Source of the DNA: Citrobacter sp. Awk 4
GTDB taxonomy: Bacteria; Pseudomonadota; Gammaproteobacteria; Enterobacterales; Enterobacteriaceae
Reading direction: 5' to 3'
Assembly: GCF_028069725.1 (NCBI RefSeq)
Contig: NZ_JANEWG010000017.1
Coordinates: 1 to 64,000 of the forward strand
DNA: 64,000 nt
Shown: positions 13,304 to 22,315 of the stretch, in pieces
Position numbering within the stretch: position 1 is the stretch's first letter
Layout: the number at the start of each line of letters is the position of its first letter
Program-made: the position numbers and the translations under genes
Notes under the pieces: model-generated
What the model saw: only the letters and a program-made list of their open reading frames with translations
The model's database searches: none
Told to the model about the DNA's origin: nothing

Positions 13304-15232
13304 TTATTCCTCCAGTTGTTGAAGACTGCGGCTGCGAATCTCTTGTTGCAGCTTCTCGATAACTTCATTTACGTCCAGGCTGCCCAAGTCTTTGCCACGA
13401 CGGGTACGCACGGCAACTTTGCCTGCTTCTACCTCTTTGTCGCCACAGACCAACATGTAAGGGACACGACGTAAAGTGTGCTCGCGGATTTTAAAGCCTA
13501 TCTTCTCATTTCTCAAGTCTGCTTTTACTCGAATACCCGCATTTTGTAGTTTCTGCGTTAATTCGTTAACGTATTCAGACTGTGAATCGGTAATGTTCAT
13601 GACGACAACCTGAACCGGCGCAAGCCAGGTCGGGAAGAAGCCAGCGAACTCTTCAGTCAGGATACCGATGAAACGTTCCATAGACCCAAGAATTGCGCGG
13701 TGAATCATAACCGGCACCTGACGTTCGTTGTTTTCGCCAACATAAGAGGCGCTTAAACGGGACGGCAGAGAGAAGTCCAGCTGTACAGTACCGCACTGCC
13801 ATGCACGATCGAGGCAGTCATACAGGGTAAATTCAATTTTCGGACCGTAGAACGCGCCTTCACCAAGTTGGAACTCAAACGGGATGTTGTTTTCTTCCAG
13901 CGCAACTGCCAGATCCGCTTCAGCACGGTCCCACATTTCATCGCTACCGATACGTTTTTCGGGGCGAGTAGACAGTTTGACGACGATTTTCTCGAAGCCA
14001 AAAGTGCTATACATATCGTAGACCATACGAATACAGGCGTTTACTTCATCACGGATCTGCTCTTCAGTACAGAAGATATGCGCATCATCCTGAGTGAAGC
14101 CGCGCACACGCATCAGGCCATGTAGCGCACCTGACGGTTCGTTACGGTGGCAACTACCGAACTCCGCCATACGCAGCGGCAAATCGCGGTAGGACTTCAG
14201 ACCCTGATTGAAGATCTGAACGTGCCCCGGGCAGTTCATCGGTTTGATGCAGTATTCACGGTTCTCAGAAGAGGTGGTGAACATCGCATCTTTATAGTTG
14301 TCCCAGTGACCTGTTTTTTCCCACAGAACACGGTCCATCATGAACGGACCTTTCACTTCCTGATACTGGTACTCTTTCAGTTTTGAACGAACAAAAACTT
14401 CCAGTTCACGGAAAATGGTCCAGCCGTCATTGTGCCAGAACACCATACCCGGCGCTTCTTCCTGCATATGGTACAGGTCAAGTTGCTTACCGATTTTACG
14501 GTGGTCGCGTTTGGCCGCTTCTTCCAGACGTTGCAGGTAAGCACTCAGGGCTTTTTTATCGGCCCATGCAGTACCATAAATACGCTGCAGCATCTTATTG
14601 TTGCTGTCGCCGCGCCAGTACGCGCCTGCGGTTTTCATCAGTTTGAAGTGATGGCAGAAACGCATGTTCGGCACGTGCGGACCGCGGCACATATCGACAT
14701 ATTCTTCATGATGATACAAGCCAGGCTTATCATCATGCGCAATGTTTTCATCAAGAATAGAGACTTTATACGTCTCGCCACGCTTCACGAAGGTTTCACG
14801 TGCTTCGTGCCAGCTGACCTTTTTCTTAATGACGTCGTAGTTTTTCTCAGCGAGCTCGTGCATCCGCTTCTCGAGCGCGTCGACATCTTCCTGGGTTAAC
14901 GTACGGTCAAGATCAATGTCATAGTAAAAACCGTTGTCGACAACCGGACCGATAGCCATTTTGGTATTCGGCCAAAGTTGTTTGATCGCGTGCCCTAACA
15001 GGTGCGCACAGGAGTGACGAATGATCTCAAGACCTTCTTCATCCTTCGCGGTGATGATGGAGAGCTTCGCATCATGCTCAATCAGGTCGGAAGCATCAAC
15101 CAGCTCGCCATTTACACGGCCAGCAATGGTGGCTTTCGCCAGTCCTGGACCGATGTCCAGCGCAACATCCATGGGGCTTACAGCGTGGTCGTAATGGCGT
15201 TGGCTGCCATCAGGAAGAGTAATAACAGGCAT
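13304..15232 (-). CDS. thrS: Threonine--tRNA ligase
   Basis: Class II aminoacyl-tRNA synthetase of 642 residues, exactly the E. coli length. Order: N-terminal TGS domain (1-61), editing domain (62-224) that removes Ser, catalytic core (about 243-534) and anticodon domain (535-642). The Zn site uses Cys334 in MNCPGH, His385 and His511. Motif 2 is seen in [11 protein letters not shown] and motif 3 in [11 protein letters not shown]. The stop codon lies 3 bp before the infC AUU start. Translation is self-repressed by ThrRS binding a leader hairpin. Confidence 0.99.
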   Translation of the reverse strand: MPVITLPDGSQRHYDHAVSPMDVALDIGPGLAKATIAGRVNGELVDASDLIEHDAKLSIITAKDEEGLEIIRHSCAHLLGHAIKQLWPNTKMAIGPVVDNGFYYDIDLDRTLTQEDVDALEKRMHELAEKNYDVIKKKVSWHEARETFVKRGETYKVSILDENIAHDDKPGLYHHEEYVDMCRGPHVPNMRFCHHFKLMKTAGAYWRGDSNNKMLQRIYGTAWADKKALSAYLQRLEEAAKRDHRKIGKQLDLYHMQEEAPGMVFWHNDGWTIFRELEVFVRSKLKEYQYQEVKGPFMMDRVLWEKTGHWDNYKDAMFTTSSENREYCIKPMNCPGHVQIFNQGLKSYRDLPLRMAEFGSCHRNEPSGALHGLMRVRGFTQDDAHIFCTEEQIRDEVNACIRMVYDMYSTFGFEKIVVKLSTRPEKRIGSDEMWDRAEADLAVALEENNIPFEFQLGEGAFYGPKIEFTLYDCLDRAWQCGTVQLDFSLPSRLSASYVGENNERQVPVMIHRAILGSMERFIGILTEEFAGFFPTWLAPVQVVVMNITDSQSEYVNELTQKLQNAGIRVKADLRNEKIGFKIREHTLRRVPYMLVCGDKEVEAGKVAVRTRRGKDLGSLDVNEVIEKLQQEIRSRSLQQLEE

Positions 15233-15533
15233 GTTATATCCTTATTTGCAGTGGTGACCCGCACGAAAGATCACATACAAAGTTTCAATGTTAAATTTAT
15301 CAAAAAGTGATGGACTGATTCCCGCTTCACTCTGCGAAATATGTCACGTACCACCGCATGGCGATACCGTAACCTACGTCCGCTTTTTGATAACACCGTT
15401 TGACAGTGTACACGGCATTGTCTGTCGTTCAAAGCCGCAATCACACTGTTCTCTATGATGTAAATCAACCCGCTGACTTGCCGCGACTTTGTTACACTAA
15501 GAAATTGAGTGTGAATTTAACAGGAAAAGGATA
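15233..15533. other. Intergenic region between divergent thrS and yniD
   Basis: The minus-strand half is the thrS leader with its operator (15251-15277) and, further up, the thrS promoter. The plus-strand half carries the yniD promoter, with a TACACT -10-like hexamer near 15494. No additional gene is apparent. Confidence 0.6.
15251..15277 (-). promoter_or_regulatory. thrS translational operator hairpin (tRNA-Thr anticodon mimic)
   Basis: On the minus strand GTGATC-TTTCGTGCG-GGTCAC forms a stem with a CGT-containing loop, ending 18 bases before the thrS ATG. E. coli has the same operator domain 2, whose loop resembles the tRNA-Thr anticodon arm and is bound by ThrRS to block the ribosome. Only the 27-bp domain is called here. 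Confidence 0.85.
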
Positions 15534-15641
15534 ATGCCGACGAACCGCTTTGCGAAAAAACACTGGAAGATGGTGGTTGTGTTAATTGCCATCTGTGGAG
15601 CGATGCTTCTGCTACGCTGGGCGGCGATGATCTGGGGTTAA
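15534..15641 (+). CDS. yniD: Small membrane protein YniD
   Basis: A 35-codon ORF encodes a protein starting MPTNRFAKKHWKMVV, with one hydrophobic helix at about residues 13-32 and a positively charged N-terminus. It matches E. coli YniD nearly residue for residue. The Shine-Dalgarno AGGAAAAGG ends 4 bases before the ATG. Function is unknown; a single-pass inner membrane protein is implied. Confidence 0.92.
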   Translation: MPTNRFAKKHWKMVVVLIAICGAMLLLRWAAMIWG

Positions 15642-15816
15642 GCTTCAGAATAAGGGCTGAGAGTTTAGCGTAGTCTATTCCCTGTGCGACAATAAAACGC
15701 AAATGCGCGTGAATATTACCTCATTGGTGATATCCGAAATAACTTTCTGAACAGAATAAAAAAACAACCTCGCACTTTATAACAGCCGGATCGCCTGCAA
15801 ACGACCCGGCGCGCAT

Positions 15817-16575
15817 TTACATCTTATAACCCAATGAAACGGTCGTACGGCGATCCGTATGCTCTGGTGCCGTTTCCGGCGGCTCGGAGTTCCAGGTCAC
15901 ATTGTAGGCAACCTTCAAGCCGAAATGTTCATTGATGGCGACATCCAGAGCTGTCTCCGAATTGAGGGTGGTATCATCCGCCCCAAACACTGACACGCCC
16001 TGCGTGAATTTAGTGGTATCCGTCATCTGCCAGGCGTAAGCGCCTGAAGCATAACCGAGTGGCTGAGTTTCCGTCGTATCATCCGTGCGCTCGTCATAAC
16101 GCACGCCGGGACCGAATTCAAAACGGAAACTGTGTACCGGACCATTGAGAAACTGGCGACCATACCCTGCCGTCGCGATGTCACGTTCGTGGTAGCCGTT
16201 GTAGCGATCGGTAAGCCAACTTGCCTGGCCAAAAAGATAATCATAATCGGTGGTGTTAAAACGACTACGGCCACCCACGGCATATTTCTCCGAGGAACGC
16301 TCATCATTCGACGAGGTGTTGCTGGCATTCCCCCACAGTGACCATGCGGTGGTTTTCCCGTACCAGGTCATGGTGGTATCAGCCGTCAAGGAAGAACTTT
16401 GGGTATTGCCTGACTGAGCAAGGTATCCCGCATTAAGGTTACCTTCAAAGGGTTTCTTCGCGGTGGTGGGATCATCCATGACAGTAAAAACGGAATCATC
16501 GGCGGCGGCATGCATTGACGCAACGACGCCACCCGCCAGCATCAATGCAGCGGGTACTGTCTTCAAAAGCTTCAT
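15817..16575 (-). CDS. ydiY: Outer membrane protein YdiY, DUF481 family
   Basis: Protein of 252 residues with an N-terminal Sec signal (MKLLKTVPAALMLAGG..., cleavage near AAADD) followed by alternating hydrophobic/polar strands and a terminal SLGYKM, typical of an outer membrane beta-barrel. DUF481 (salt-induced outer membrane protein) family. In E. coli ydiY is acid-inducible. Its molecular role is unknown. A terminator-like hairpin lies 23 bp upstream of the start. Confidence 0.9.
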   Translation of the reverse strand: MKLLKTVPAALMLAGGVVASMHAAADDSVFTVMDDPTTAKKPFEGNLNAGYLAQSGNTQSSSLTADTTMTWYGKTTAWSLWGNASNTSSNDERSSEKYAVGGRSRFNTTDYDYLFGQASWLTDRYNGYHERDIATAGYGRQFLNGPVHSFRFEFGPGVRYDERTDDTTETQPLGYASGAYAWQMTDTTKFTQGVSVFGADDTTLNSETALDVAINEHFGLKVAYNVTWNSEPPETAPEHTDRRTTVSLGYKM

Positions 16576-16595
16576 TTATAAAGAGTCCGTACAAC

Positions 16596-16620
16596 AAAAA
16601 AAGAGACCATGACGGTCCCG
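16596..16620 (-). promoter_or_regulatory. Terminator-like hairpin in the ydiY leader
   Basis: On the minus strand the stem GGGACC-GTCAT-GGTCTC (one G-U pair) is followed immediately by seven T. It has the shape of an intrinsic terminator but lies only about 20 bases upstream of the ydiY ATG, with no other gene ending here. It may be a conditional attenuator of ydiY. Confidence 0.6.
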
Positions 16621-16863
16621 GAAACCTTCTTAGGGATCAAAGACAAACGATCGCTGGAAAGGTAACAAATTATAAAAAGGCCCGAATAACATAGCAATGA
16701 ATTCTTATTTCATTTTTTGAATAAGGGCGCGCCTAAATCAATAAATTATTTATATCTGCACATAATGCAAATTATGAATAAATAGCCAGTAAATCATATC
16801 GTTAATCACTTCACTTTCCAGGCGTTCGGTGCCAGACTGAATTCAGCCTAACAGGAGGTAATG

Positions 16864-17796
16864 ATGGTACGTATCTATACGTTAACACTTGCGCCCTCTC
16901 TCGATAGCGCAACTCTCACTCCACAAATCTACCCCGAAGGGAAACTCCGCTGCACGTCACCGGTTTTTGAGCCCGGTGGCGGTGGCATCAACGTCGCCCG
17001 CGCAATTTCACATCTTGGTGGTACTGCCACTGCAATTTTCCCCGCTGGCGGTGCCACTGGCGAACACTTGATCGCCCTATTGGCCGATGAGCATGTTCCC
17101 GTCGCGACAGTTGAAGCCAAAGACTGGACTCGCCAGAATCTGCATGTCCACGTCGGAGCCAGCGGCGAACAGTATCGCTTCGTGATGCCCGGCGCATCGC
17201 TTAGCGAGAATGAATTTCAACTGCTCGAAGAACAGGTTCTCGAAATTGAATCCGGGGCATTGCTCGTCATCAGCGGCAGCTTGCCGCCCGGCGTCAAGCT
17301 GGAAAAACTCACGCAACTCATCTCGGCGGCGCAGAAGCAAGGCATCCGCTGCATTGTTGACAGTTCAGGCGACGCCCTCCGCGCGGCCTTAGATATCGGC
17401 AATATTGAACTGGTTAAACCCAACCAAAAAGAACTGAGCGCGCTGGTCAACCGTGAACTCACTCAACCTGATGACGTGCGTAACGCGGCCCAGGAAATTG
17501 TGAAAAGCGGTAAAGCGCATCGGGTGGTTGTTTCTCTGGGTCCACAAGGTGCACTGGCGGTCGATGCCGACAACTGCGTCCAGGTCGTCCCTCCCCCAGT
17601 GAAAAGTCAAAGCACTGTGGGGGCGGGTGACAGTATGGTTGGCGCCATGACGCTTAAACTGGCTGAGGGTGCATCTCTGGAAGATATGGTGCGATTCGGT
17701 GTTGCCGCGGGGAGTGCAGCGACGCTCAATCAGGGAACGCGTTTGTGTTCTTCTGAGGATACACAAAAAATTTATGCTTATCTGACGCAGTCATAG
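16864..17796 (+). CDS. pfkB: 6-phosphofructokinase II
   Basis: Minor phosphofructokinase of the ribokinase family, about 310 residues: phosphorylates fructose 6-phosphate in glycolysis. PfkB signatures are GGGGINVARAI (about 39-49) and the C-terminal STVGAGDSMVGAM (about 250-262) with catalytic Asp in GAGD. ATG 16864 is chosen over ATG 16861 because AGGAGG ends 5 bases before it (2 before the other) and the family starts MVRIYTLTLAPSLDS. Confidence 0.97.
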   Translation: MVRIYTLTLAPSLDSATLTPQIYPEGKLRCTSPVFEPGGGGINVARAISHLGGTATAIFPAGGATGEHLIALLADEHVPVATVEAKDWTRQNLHVHVGASGEQYRFVMPGASLSENEFQLLEEQVLEIESGALLVISGSLPPGVKLEKLTQLISAAQKQGIRCIVDSSGDALRAALDIGNIELVKPNQKELSALVNRELTQPDDVRNAAQEIVKSGKAHRVVVSLGPQGALAVDADNCVQVVPPPVKSQSTVGAGDSMVGAMTLKLAEGASLEDMVRFGVAAGSAATLNQGTRLCSSEDTQKIYAYLTQS

Positions 17797-17899
17797 CGGT
17801 TTTCCCCTCCTTTATTGTGAGGGGATTCGCCGACAAATCTGTCAGCATGATGATTCTCCGTCTATGCTGAAAAGTCATGTGATTACAAAGAGGTGAATT

Positions 17900-18190
17900 A
17901 TGGCCAGTGGTGACATCACCCGTTATGTCATAACCATAACGTTTCATGAGCACTCTTTGACGGAAATTAATGAGCTTAATAACCACCTGACACGCGGTGG
18001 TTTCTTGCTGACCCTGACGGATGAAGACGGAAACGTACATGAGCTGGGCACCAACACCTTTGGTCTTATTAGCGCACTGAGTAAAGACGAGGTGACGGCA
18101 CTCACCGCAGGGCTGGCTGAAAGTGCGTTAGGCAATAAACCCGGAGTTTCTGTTGCCACATGGGAGGAGTGGCGAAAAGACAAACAATAA
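17900..18190 (+). CDS. ydiZ: Uncharacterised protein YdiZ
   Basis: Small soluble protein of 96 residues, same length and place as E. coli YdiZ, starting MASGDITRYVITITFHEHSL. The Shine-Dalgarno AGAGGTG lies 7 bases upstream. No signal peptide or membrane segment is visible. I recognise no catalytic motif; the function is unknown. Confidence 0.85.
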   Translation: MASGDITRYVITITFHEHSLTEINELNNHLTRGGFLLTLTDEDGNVHELGTNTFGLISALSKDEVTALTAGLAESALGNKPGVSVATWEEWRKDKQ

Positions 18191-18296
18191 GTGCCATTAC
18201 AGCGACGACGCGGTTCAGGTGTGCGTCAGTTCGTGTTTTTTTACCGCATTTATGCGCTAACCTTATGATCTGGCAGACAACATGGGGAGAGACATC

Positions 18297-19157
18297 ATGT
18301 GGCAGGCTATCAGTCGTCTTTTAAGCGAGCAATTAGGTGAGGGCGAAATCGAACTGCGTAATGAACTGCCTGGCGGAGAGATCCATGCCGCATGGCATTT
18401 ACGCTATGCGGGACGTGATTTTTTCGTTAAGTGTGATGAAAGAGAGCTCCTTCCGGGCTTTACGGCCGAAGCTGACCAACTGGAATTACTCTCTCGCAGT
18501 AAAACCGTTACGGTGCCAAAAGTGTGGGCCGTAGGTTCAGACAGAGACTACAGTTTCCTGGTGATGGATTATCTCCCTCCCCGTCCGCTGGATGCCCATA
18601 ATGCGTTTATCCTGGGTCAGCAACTCGCGAATTTACACGCATGGAGCGAGCAACCGCAATTCGGCCTTGATTTCGATAACGCACTCTCTACTACGCCACA
18701 ACCCAACGCCTGGCAACGACGCTGGTCGACCTTTTTCGCAGAACAACGTATCGGTTGGCAGCTAGAGTTGGCTGCAGAAAAAGGAATAGCGTTCGGTAAC
18801 ATCGACGCTATTGTTGAACATATTCAACAGCGACTCTCCTCACACCAACCGCAGCCCTCACTGTTACATGGTGATTTGTGGTCTGCAAACTGTGCGCTGG
18901 GTCCAAATGGGCCTTATATCTTTGACCCTGCCTGCTACTGGGGTGACAGAGAGTGCGATCTGGCGATGCTGCCTTTGCATATCGATCAACCTCCCCAGAT
19001 TTATGATGGCTACCAGTCTGTTTCCCCGTTACCGTTAGATTTTCTGGATCGCCAACCTGTCTATCAGCTGTATACGTTGCTAAACCGGGCGATTCTGTTT
19101 GGCGGGCAACATCTGGTCATTGCGCAGAAAGCGATGGACAGACTGCTGGCAGCGTAG
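18297..19157 (+). CDS. yniA: Fructosamine kinase family protein YniA
   Basis: Cytoplasmic kinase-fold protein of 286 residues, homologous to fructosamine 3-kinases and aminoglycoside phosphotransferases. The catalytic loop LLHGDLWSANC lies at about 189-199 and the metal-binding Asp in IFDPACYWGDRECDLAM at about 207-223. It probably repairs glycated protein amines; the physiological substrate is unproven. ATG 18297 matches the family; an upstream in-frame start at 18282 adds MGRDI. Confidence 0.92.
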   Translation: MWQAISRLLSEQLGEGEIELRNELPGGEIHAAWHLRYAGRDFFVKCDERELLPGFTAEADQLELLSRSKTVTVPKVWAVGSDRDYSFLVMDYLPPRPLDAHNAFILGQQLANLHAWSEQPQFGLDFDNALSTTPQPNAWQRRWSTFFAEQRIGWQLELAAEKGIAFGNIDAIVEHIQQRLSSHQPQPSLLHGDLWSANCALGPNGPYIFDPACYWGDRECDLAMLPLHIDQPPQIYDGYQSVSPLPLDFLDRQPVYQLYTLLNRAILFGGQHLVIAQKAMDRLLAA

Positions 19158-19162
19158 TGCTT

Positions 19163-19238
19163 GTGCCCGATGGCGCGACGCTTATCGGGCACACAACGAC
19201 AACCCTCTGCCGGATAAGGTTTCCGTCACCATCCGGCA
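19163..19238. repeat. Pair of REP-type palindromes between yniA and yniB
   Basis: Two hairpins are seen: GTGCCCGAT...ATCGGGCAC (19163-19192) and TGCCGGAT...ATCCGGCA (19208-19238). They follow the enterobacterial REP pattern and lie between convergent genes. Confidence 0.8.
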
Positions 19239-19245
19239 TTATTTT

Positions 19246-19785
19246 TTATCCGACAAATCCCAGCACAGAAAAGAAAACGTAGCCGAGCACGATAATAATC
19301 ACCGGCAGGATATAAAGCGGGAAAAACTGCAGAAAGATGCTGTGATGCGGCACGACGATACGCGATTCGATCTGTTCGCGCGATATCCCTTCAGCGCCTT
19401 TGGCTTTCTCCAGAATCAACTGGTCTTCAACGCCTTCACGAAGAAAACGCGCCTGGCGACTCATTCTGGCACCAGAGTCCTGCAACGCCAGACCAATGAA
19501 GATCAAAACAAAAATCACCCAGAACACAACATTGAGGCTGTATTGAAAATCCGGCGTCGGCGAGTTGTACCAGAACAGGTTCAAAAACGGGGTATTAACG
19601 CGCATCATATCGATCATCACGTGGGCAAAATCGAGCATCACTGCATTTATCCCCTCTTGCTTCTCGCTGTGGGCGTACATAAATTTCAGTACCGACACCA
19701 GCGTAGAAATCAACGCAGGGATGAAAATCACCCATCCCAGAATCCTTTTTAAGATAGCAATGCGTCCAGCTTGTTGATACGTCAT
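19246..19785 (-). CDS. yniB: Inner membrane protein YniB
   Basis: Protein of 179 residues (E. coli 178) with hydrophobic segments near residues 12-32, 83-103 and 155-177, so probably three membrane spans. Function unknown. Convergent with yniA across REP repeats and divergent from hxpB. Confidence 0.9.
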   Translation of the reverse strand: MTYQQAGRIAILKRILGWVIFIPALISTLVSVLKFMYAHSEKQEGINAVMLDFAHVMIDMMRVNTPFLNLFWYNSPTPDFQYSLNVVFWVIFVLIFIGLALQDSGARMSRQARFLREGVEDQLILEKAKGAEGISREQIESRIVVPHHSIFLQFFPLYILPVIIIVLGYVFFSVLGFVG

Positions 19786-19934
19786 GAGTTCCCCTTGATA
19801 AAGACGCGTCGTTTTGGCCTTAAGTCTACCTGCTGATAACTGTTTTCGCCCGATCTTTAAAGGCGCTATGATACGTTAGTAACCATAATGCACGCTCAAT
19901 ACCTTACGTTTTAATCTCAACAGGAGAGGTTGTG

Positions 19935-20603
19935 ATGTCAACCCCGCGTCAAATTCTTGCTGCAATTTTTGATATGGATGGATTACTGATCGATTCCGAG
20001 CCGCTATGGGATCAGGCTGAACTGGATGTAATCGCAAGTTTAGGCGTAGATATCGGCCGCCGCCATGAACTCCCGGACACCCTGGGTTTACGTATCGATA
20101 TGGTTGTCGACCTGTGGTACGCGCAGCAGCCCTGGAAGGGACCTGATCGTCAGGAAGTCACCGACCTGATCATCGCGCGGGCTATTTCATTGGTAGAGGA
20201 AACGCGCCCGCTGTTGCCTGGCGTACGTGAGGCCGTTGCGTTATGCAAATCTCAGGGATTGCTGGTCGGCCTGGCGTCAGCCTCCCCGCTGCATATGCTG
20301 GAAAAAGTCCTGACCATGTTTGGCCTGCGCGAAAGCTTCGACGCCCTCGCCTCGGCGGAAAAACTCCCCTACAGCAAACCACACCCGCAGGTTTACATCG
20401 ACTGCGCCACCAAACTGGGCATCGACCCGTTAACCTGTGTCGCGCTGGAGGACTCCGTCAACGGCATGGTGGCATCGAAAGCCGCACGAATGCGCTCCAT
20501 CGTCGTTCCTGCGAAAGAGGGTCAGCACGATGCGCGTTTTGCCCTCGCCGACGTGAAGCTGAGCTCATTATCCGATCTTACAGCCACCCATTTACGTGGC
20601 TAA
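19935..20603 (+). CDS. hxpB: Hexitol phosphatase B (YniC), HAD superfamily
   Basis: HAD-type phosphatase of 222 residues. Motif I FDMDGLLIDSE (about 12-22) carries the nucleophile Asp; motif II Ser is in LASASPLHML near 113-121; motif III Lys and Asp lie in KPHPQVY and ALEDSVNG. In E. coli it removes phosphate from 2-deoxyglucose-6-P, sorbitol-6-P, mannitol-1-P and related sugar phosphates. Start 19935 follows GGAGAGG; the preceding in-frame GTG adds one residue. Confidence 0.95.
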   Translation: MSTPRQILAAIFDMDGLLIDSEPLWDQAELDVIASLGVDIGRRHELPDTLGLRIDMVVDLWYAQQPWKGPDRQEVTDLIIARAISLVEETRPLLPGVREAVALCKSQGLLVGLASASPLHMLEKVLTMFGLRESFDALASAEKLPYSKPHPQVYIDCATKLGIDPLTCVALEDSVNGMVASKAARMRSIVVPAKEGQHDARFALADVKLSSLSDLTATHLRG

Positions 20604-20609
20604 CTGTCA

Positions 20610-20638
20610 GGGGCAATAGTCAATTGCCCCATATTTTT
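20610..20638 (+). terminator. Intrinsic terminator after hxpB
   Basis: The stem GGGGCAAT-AGTCA-ATTGCCCC is followed by ATATTTTT, 7 bases past the hxpB stop. Its T run overlaps the candidate KdgR box. Confidence 0.85.
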
Positions 20639-20654
20639 AAAACACTGTTTCATT
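20636..20654 (+). promoter_or_regulatory. Candidate KdgR operator upstream of the kduD-like gene
   Basis: The 19 bases TTTAAAACACTGTTTCATT fit the enterobacterial KdgR consensus AATRAAAYNNYRTTTYATT, as I remember it, with mismatches only at the first two positions. KdgR represses pectin and hexuronate catabolism genes in the absence of 2-keto-3-deoxygluconate. The box lies about 80 bp before the kduD-like start, a plausible operator distance. Confidence 0.6.
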
Positions 20655-20734
20655 TTTTATTGTATTCACTCGTCACCTCTTCTATCCTTCATTGCAGAAG
20701 TTATCGCCTTTCAAAATGGGTAGCCGGGGTAAGT

Positions 20735-21496
20735 ATGATTTTGAATACATTTAGTCTGTCGGGTAAAACGGCGATCGTCACCGGTTGTGATACCGGGCTT
20801 GGTCAGGGTATGGCTGTCGCGCTTGCTGAGGCAGGCTGCAACATCGTGGGTGTGAACCGGAAGATCCCTCACGAGACGGCAGCAAAAGTTACGGCGCTGG
20901 GCAGGCAGTTTATGACGATTCAGGCCGACCTCAGCCAGCAAAGTGCTATCGCTGATATCGTGAGCCAAACGGTAACGAAATTCGGGCAGGTGGATATTCT
21001 GGTCAATAACGCCGGGACAATTCGCCGCGATGATGCGCTCTCTTTCAGCGAAAAAGACTGGGATGACGTGATGAACCTGAATCTCAAGTCTGTTTTCTTT
21101 CTTTCGCAAGCCGTAGCTCGCCAGTTTTTACAACAAGGTCATGGTGGAAAGATCATCAATATTGCCTCCATGCTCTCTTTCCAGGGCGGGATCCGTGTTC
21201 CCTCATATACTGCCTCCAAAAGCGGTGTGCTGGGCCTCACCCGTCTGCTGGCCAATGAATGGGCGCCACACCAGATCAACGTCAATGCCATCGCCCCGGG
21301 TTATATGGCTACAAACAATACGCAGCAGTTGCGCGATGATGCCGGGCGCAGCAAAGAGATCGTCGATCGCATTCCGGCCGGACGCTGGGGCACACCTGAT
21401 GACCTGAAAGGCCCGGTGGTTTTTCTCGCCTCAGACGCTTCTGCCTACATCAACGGCTATACCATTGCTGTTGACGGTGGTTGGCTGGCACGCTAA
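20735..21496 (+). CDS. kduD: 2-deoxy-D-gluconate 3-dehydrogenase / 2-dehydro-3-deoxy-D-gluconate 5-dehydrogenase (KduD-like)
   Basis: Short-chain dehydrogenase of 253 residues, starting MILNTFSLSGKTAIVTG. The NAD-binding TGCDTGLGQG motif lies at about 16-25, LVNNAG near 90, the catalytic Ser in NIASMLSFQGG, and Tyr/Lys in YTASKSG near 158-164. The family converts 2,5-diketo-3-deoxygluconate to 2-keto-3-deoxygluconate in hexuronate degradation. Here it stands alone, without kduI, in a place where E. coli K-12 has nothing. GGGGTAAGT provides the Shine-Dalgarno. A longer in-frame ORF beginning at 20243 inside hxpB is not a real extension. Confidence 0.88.
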   Translation: MILNTFSLSGKTAIVTGCDTGLGQGMAVALAEAGCNIVGVNRKIPHETAAKVTALGRQFMTIQADLSQQSAIADIVSQTVTKFGQVDILVNNAGTIRRDDALSFSEKDWDDVMNLNLKSVFFLSQAVARQFLQQGHGGKIINIASMLSFQGGIRVPSYTASKSGVLGLTRLLANEWAPHQINVNAIAPGYMATNNTQQLRDDAGRSKEIVDRIPAGRWGTPDDLKGPVVFLASDASAYINGYTIAVDGGWLAR

Positions 21497-21558
21497 TCAC
21501 CACTTTTGTGACATAGGGTTACAACGTCACCTCTTCCGCCTACTGTACAAAAACCCTA

Positions 21559-21578
21559 TACTGTATGAATTGACAGTT
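21559..21578 (+). promoter_or_regulatory. LexA box of ydjM
   Basis: TACTGTATGAATTGACAGTT has the full CTGT-N8-ACAG core. It ends 14 bp before the ydjM start. A second, poorer half site (TACTGTACAAAAACCCTATA) abuts it at 21541-21560; E. coli ydjM also has paired boxes. Confidence 0.88.
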
Positions 21579-21592
21579 TATTGGGTTCTATC

Positions 21593-22180
21593 ATGACGGC
21601 GGAAGGCCACCTCCTTTTTTCAATTGCCTGTGCGGTATTTGCCAAAAATGCCGAGCTTACGCCCGTTCTCGCGCAGGGCGACTGGTGGCATATTGTCCCT
21701 TCAGCAATTCTGACCTGCCTGTTGCCTGACATTGATCATCCAAAGTCATTACTCGGGCAGCGGTTAAAATGGATCTCCAAACCGATTGCCAGGGCATTTG
21801 GTCATCGCGGATTTACTCACAGTCTGTTGGCGGTATTTGCGCTACTAACGACCTTTTATCTCAAAGTCCCCGAGACCTGGATTATCCCGGCCGACGCCCT
21901 GCAGGGCATGGTACTGGGTTACTTAAGCCATATTCTGGCAGATATGCTAACGCCAGCAGGTGTCCCTCTGCTCTGGCCGTGTCGCTGGCGCTTTCGTCTG
22001 CCTATACTTGTCCCGCAAAAAGGCAACCAACTGGAGCGCTTTCTCTGTATGGCGCTGTTTGCCTGGGCCGTGTGGATGCCGCAAACAATCCCCGAAAACA
22101 GTGCCGTACGCTGGTCATCGCATATGATCAATACGCTGCAATTTCAATTTAACCGTTTTATAAATCACCAAATTGATTAG
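21593..22180 (+). CDS. ydjM: LexA-regulated inner membrane metal-dependent hydrolase family protein YdjM
   Basis: Protein of 195 residues beginning MTAEGHLLFS, with about four hydrophobic segments and conserved acidic/His motifs LPDIDHPKS (about 46-54) and HRGFTHS (about 71-77) of the YdjM/DUF457 family. In E. coli it belongs to the SOS regulon; function is unknown. The start at 21593 is chosen from the family; the ORF could begin at 21581, but that would lie closer to the LexA box. Confidence 0.92.
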   Translation: MTAEGHLLFSIACAVFAKNAELTPVLAQGDWWHIVPSAILTCLLPDIDHPKSLLGQRLKWISKPIARAFGHRGFTHSLLAVFALLTTFYLKVPETWIIPADALQGMVLGYLSHILADMLTPAGVPLLWPCRWRFRLPILVPQKGNQLERFLCMALFAWAVWMPQTIPENSAVRWSSHMINTLQFQFNRFINHQID

Positions 22181-22315
22181 TAAATCGACGCAACTGTCAT
22201 TTTTGGCATAAACAATTCCATTTGAATATAAGAGGCAACTCACAGTTCTGCTAATCTTGCGGCAACAGAATCGCTGTAACGAAGCGACATAGATAAAAAG
22301 ATCAGGAGAACGGGG

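Noticed and set aside
17804-17824. CCCCTC/GAGGGG hairpin after pfkB as terminator
   Set aside because: The stem is real, but no T run follows, so it does not meet the form of an intrinsic terminator.
20243-20734. In-frame 5' extension of the kduD-like gene into hxpB (417-codon ORF)
   Set aside because: The extension is hxpB read in another frame followed by the intergenic terminator; the family start and ribosome site are at 20735.
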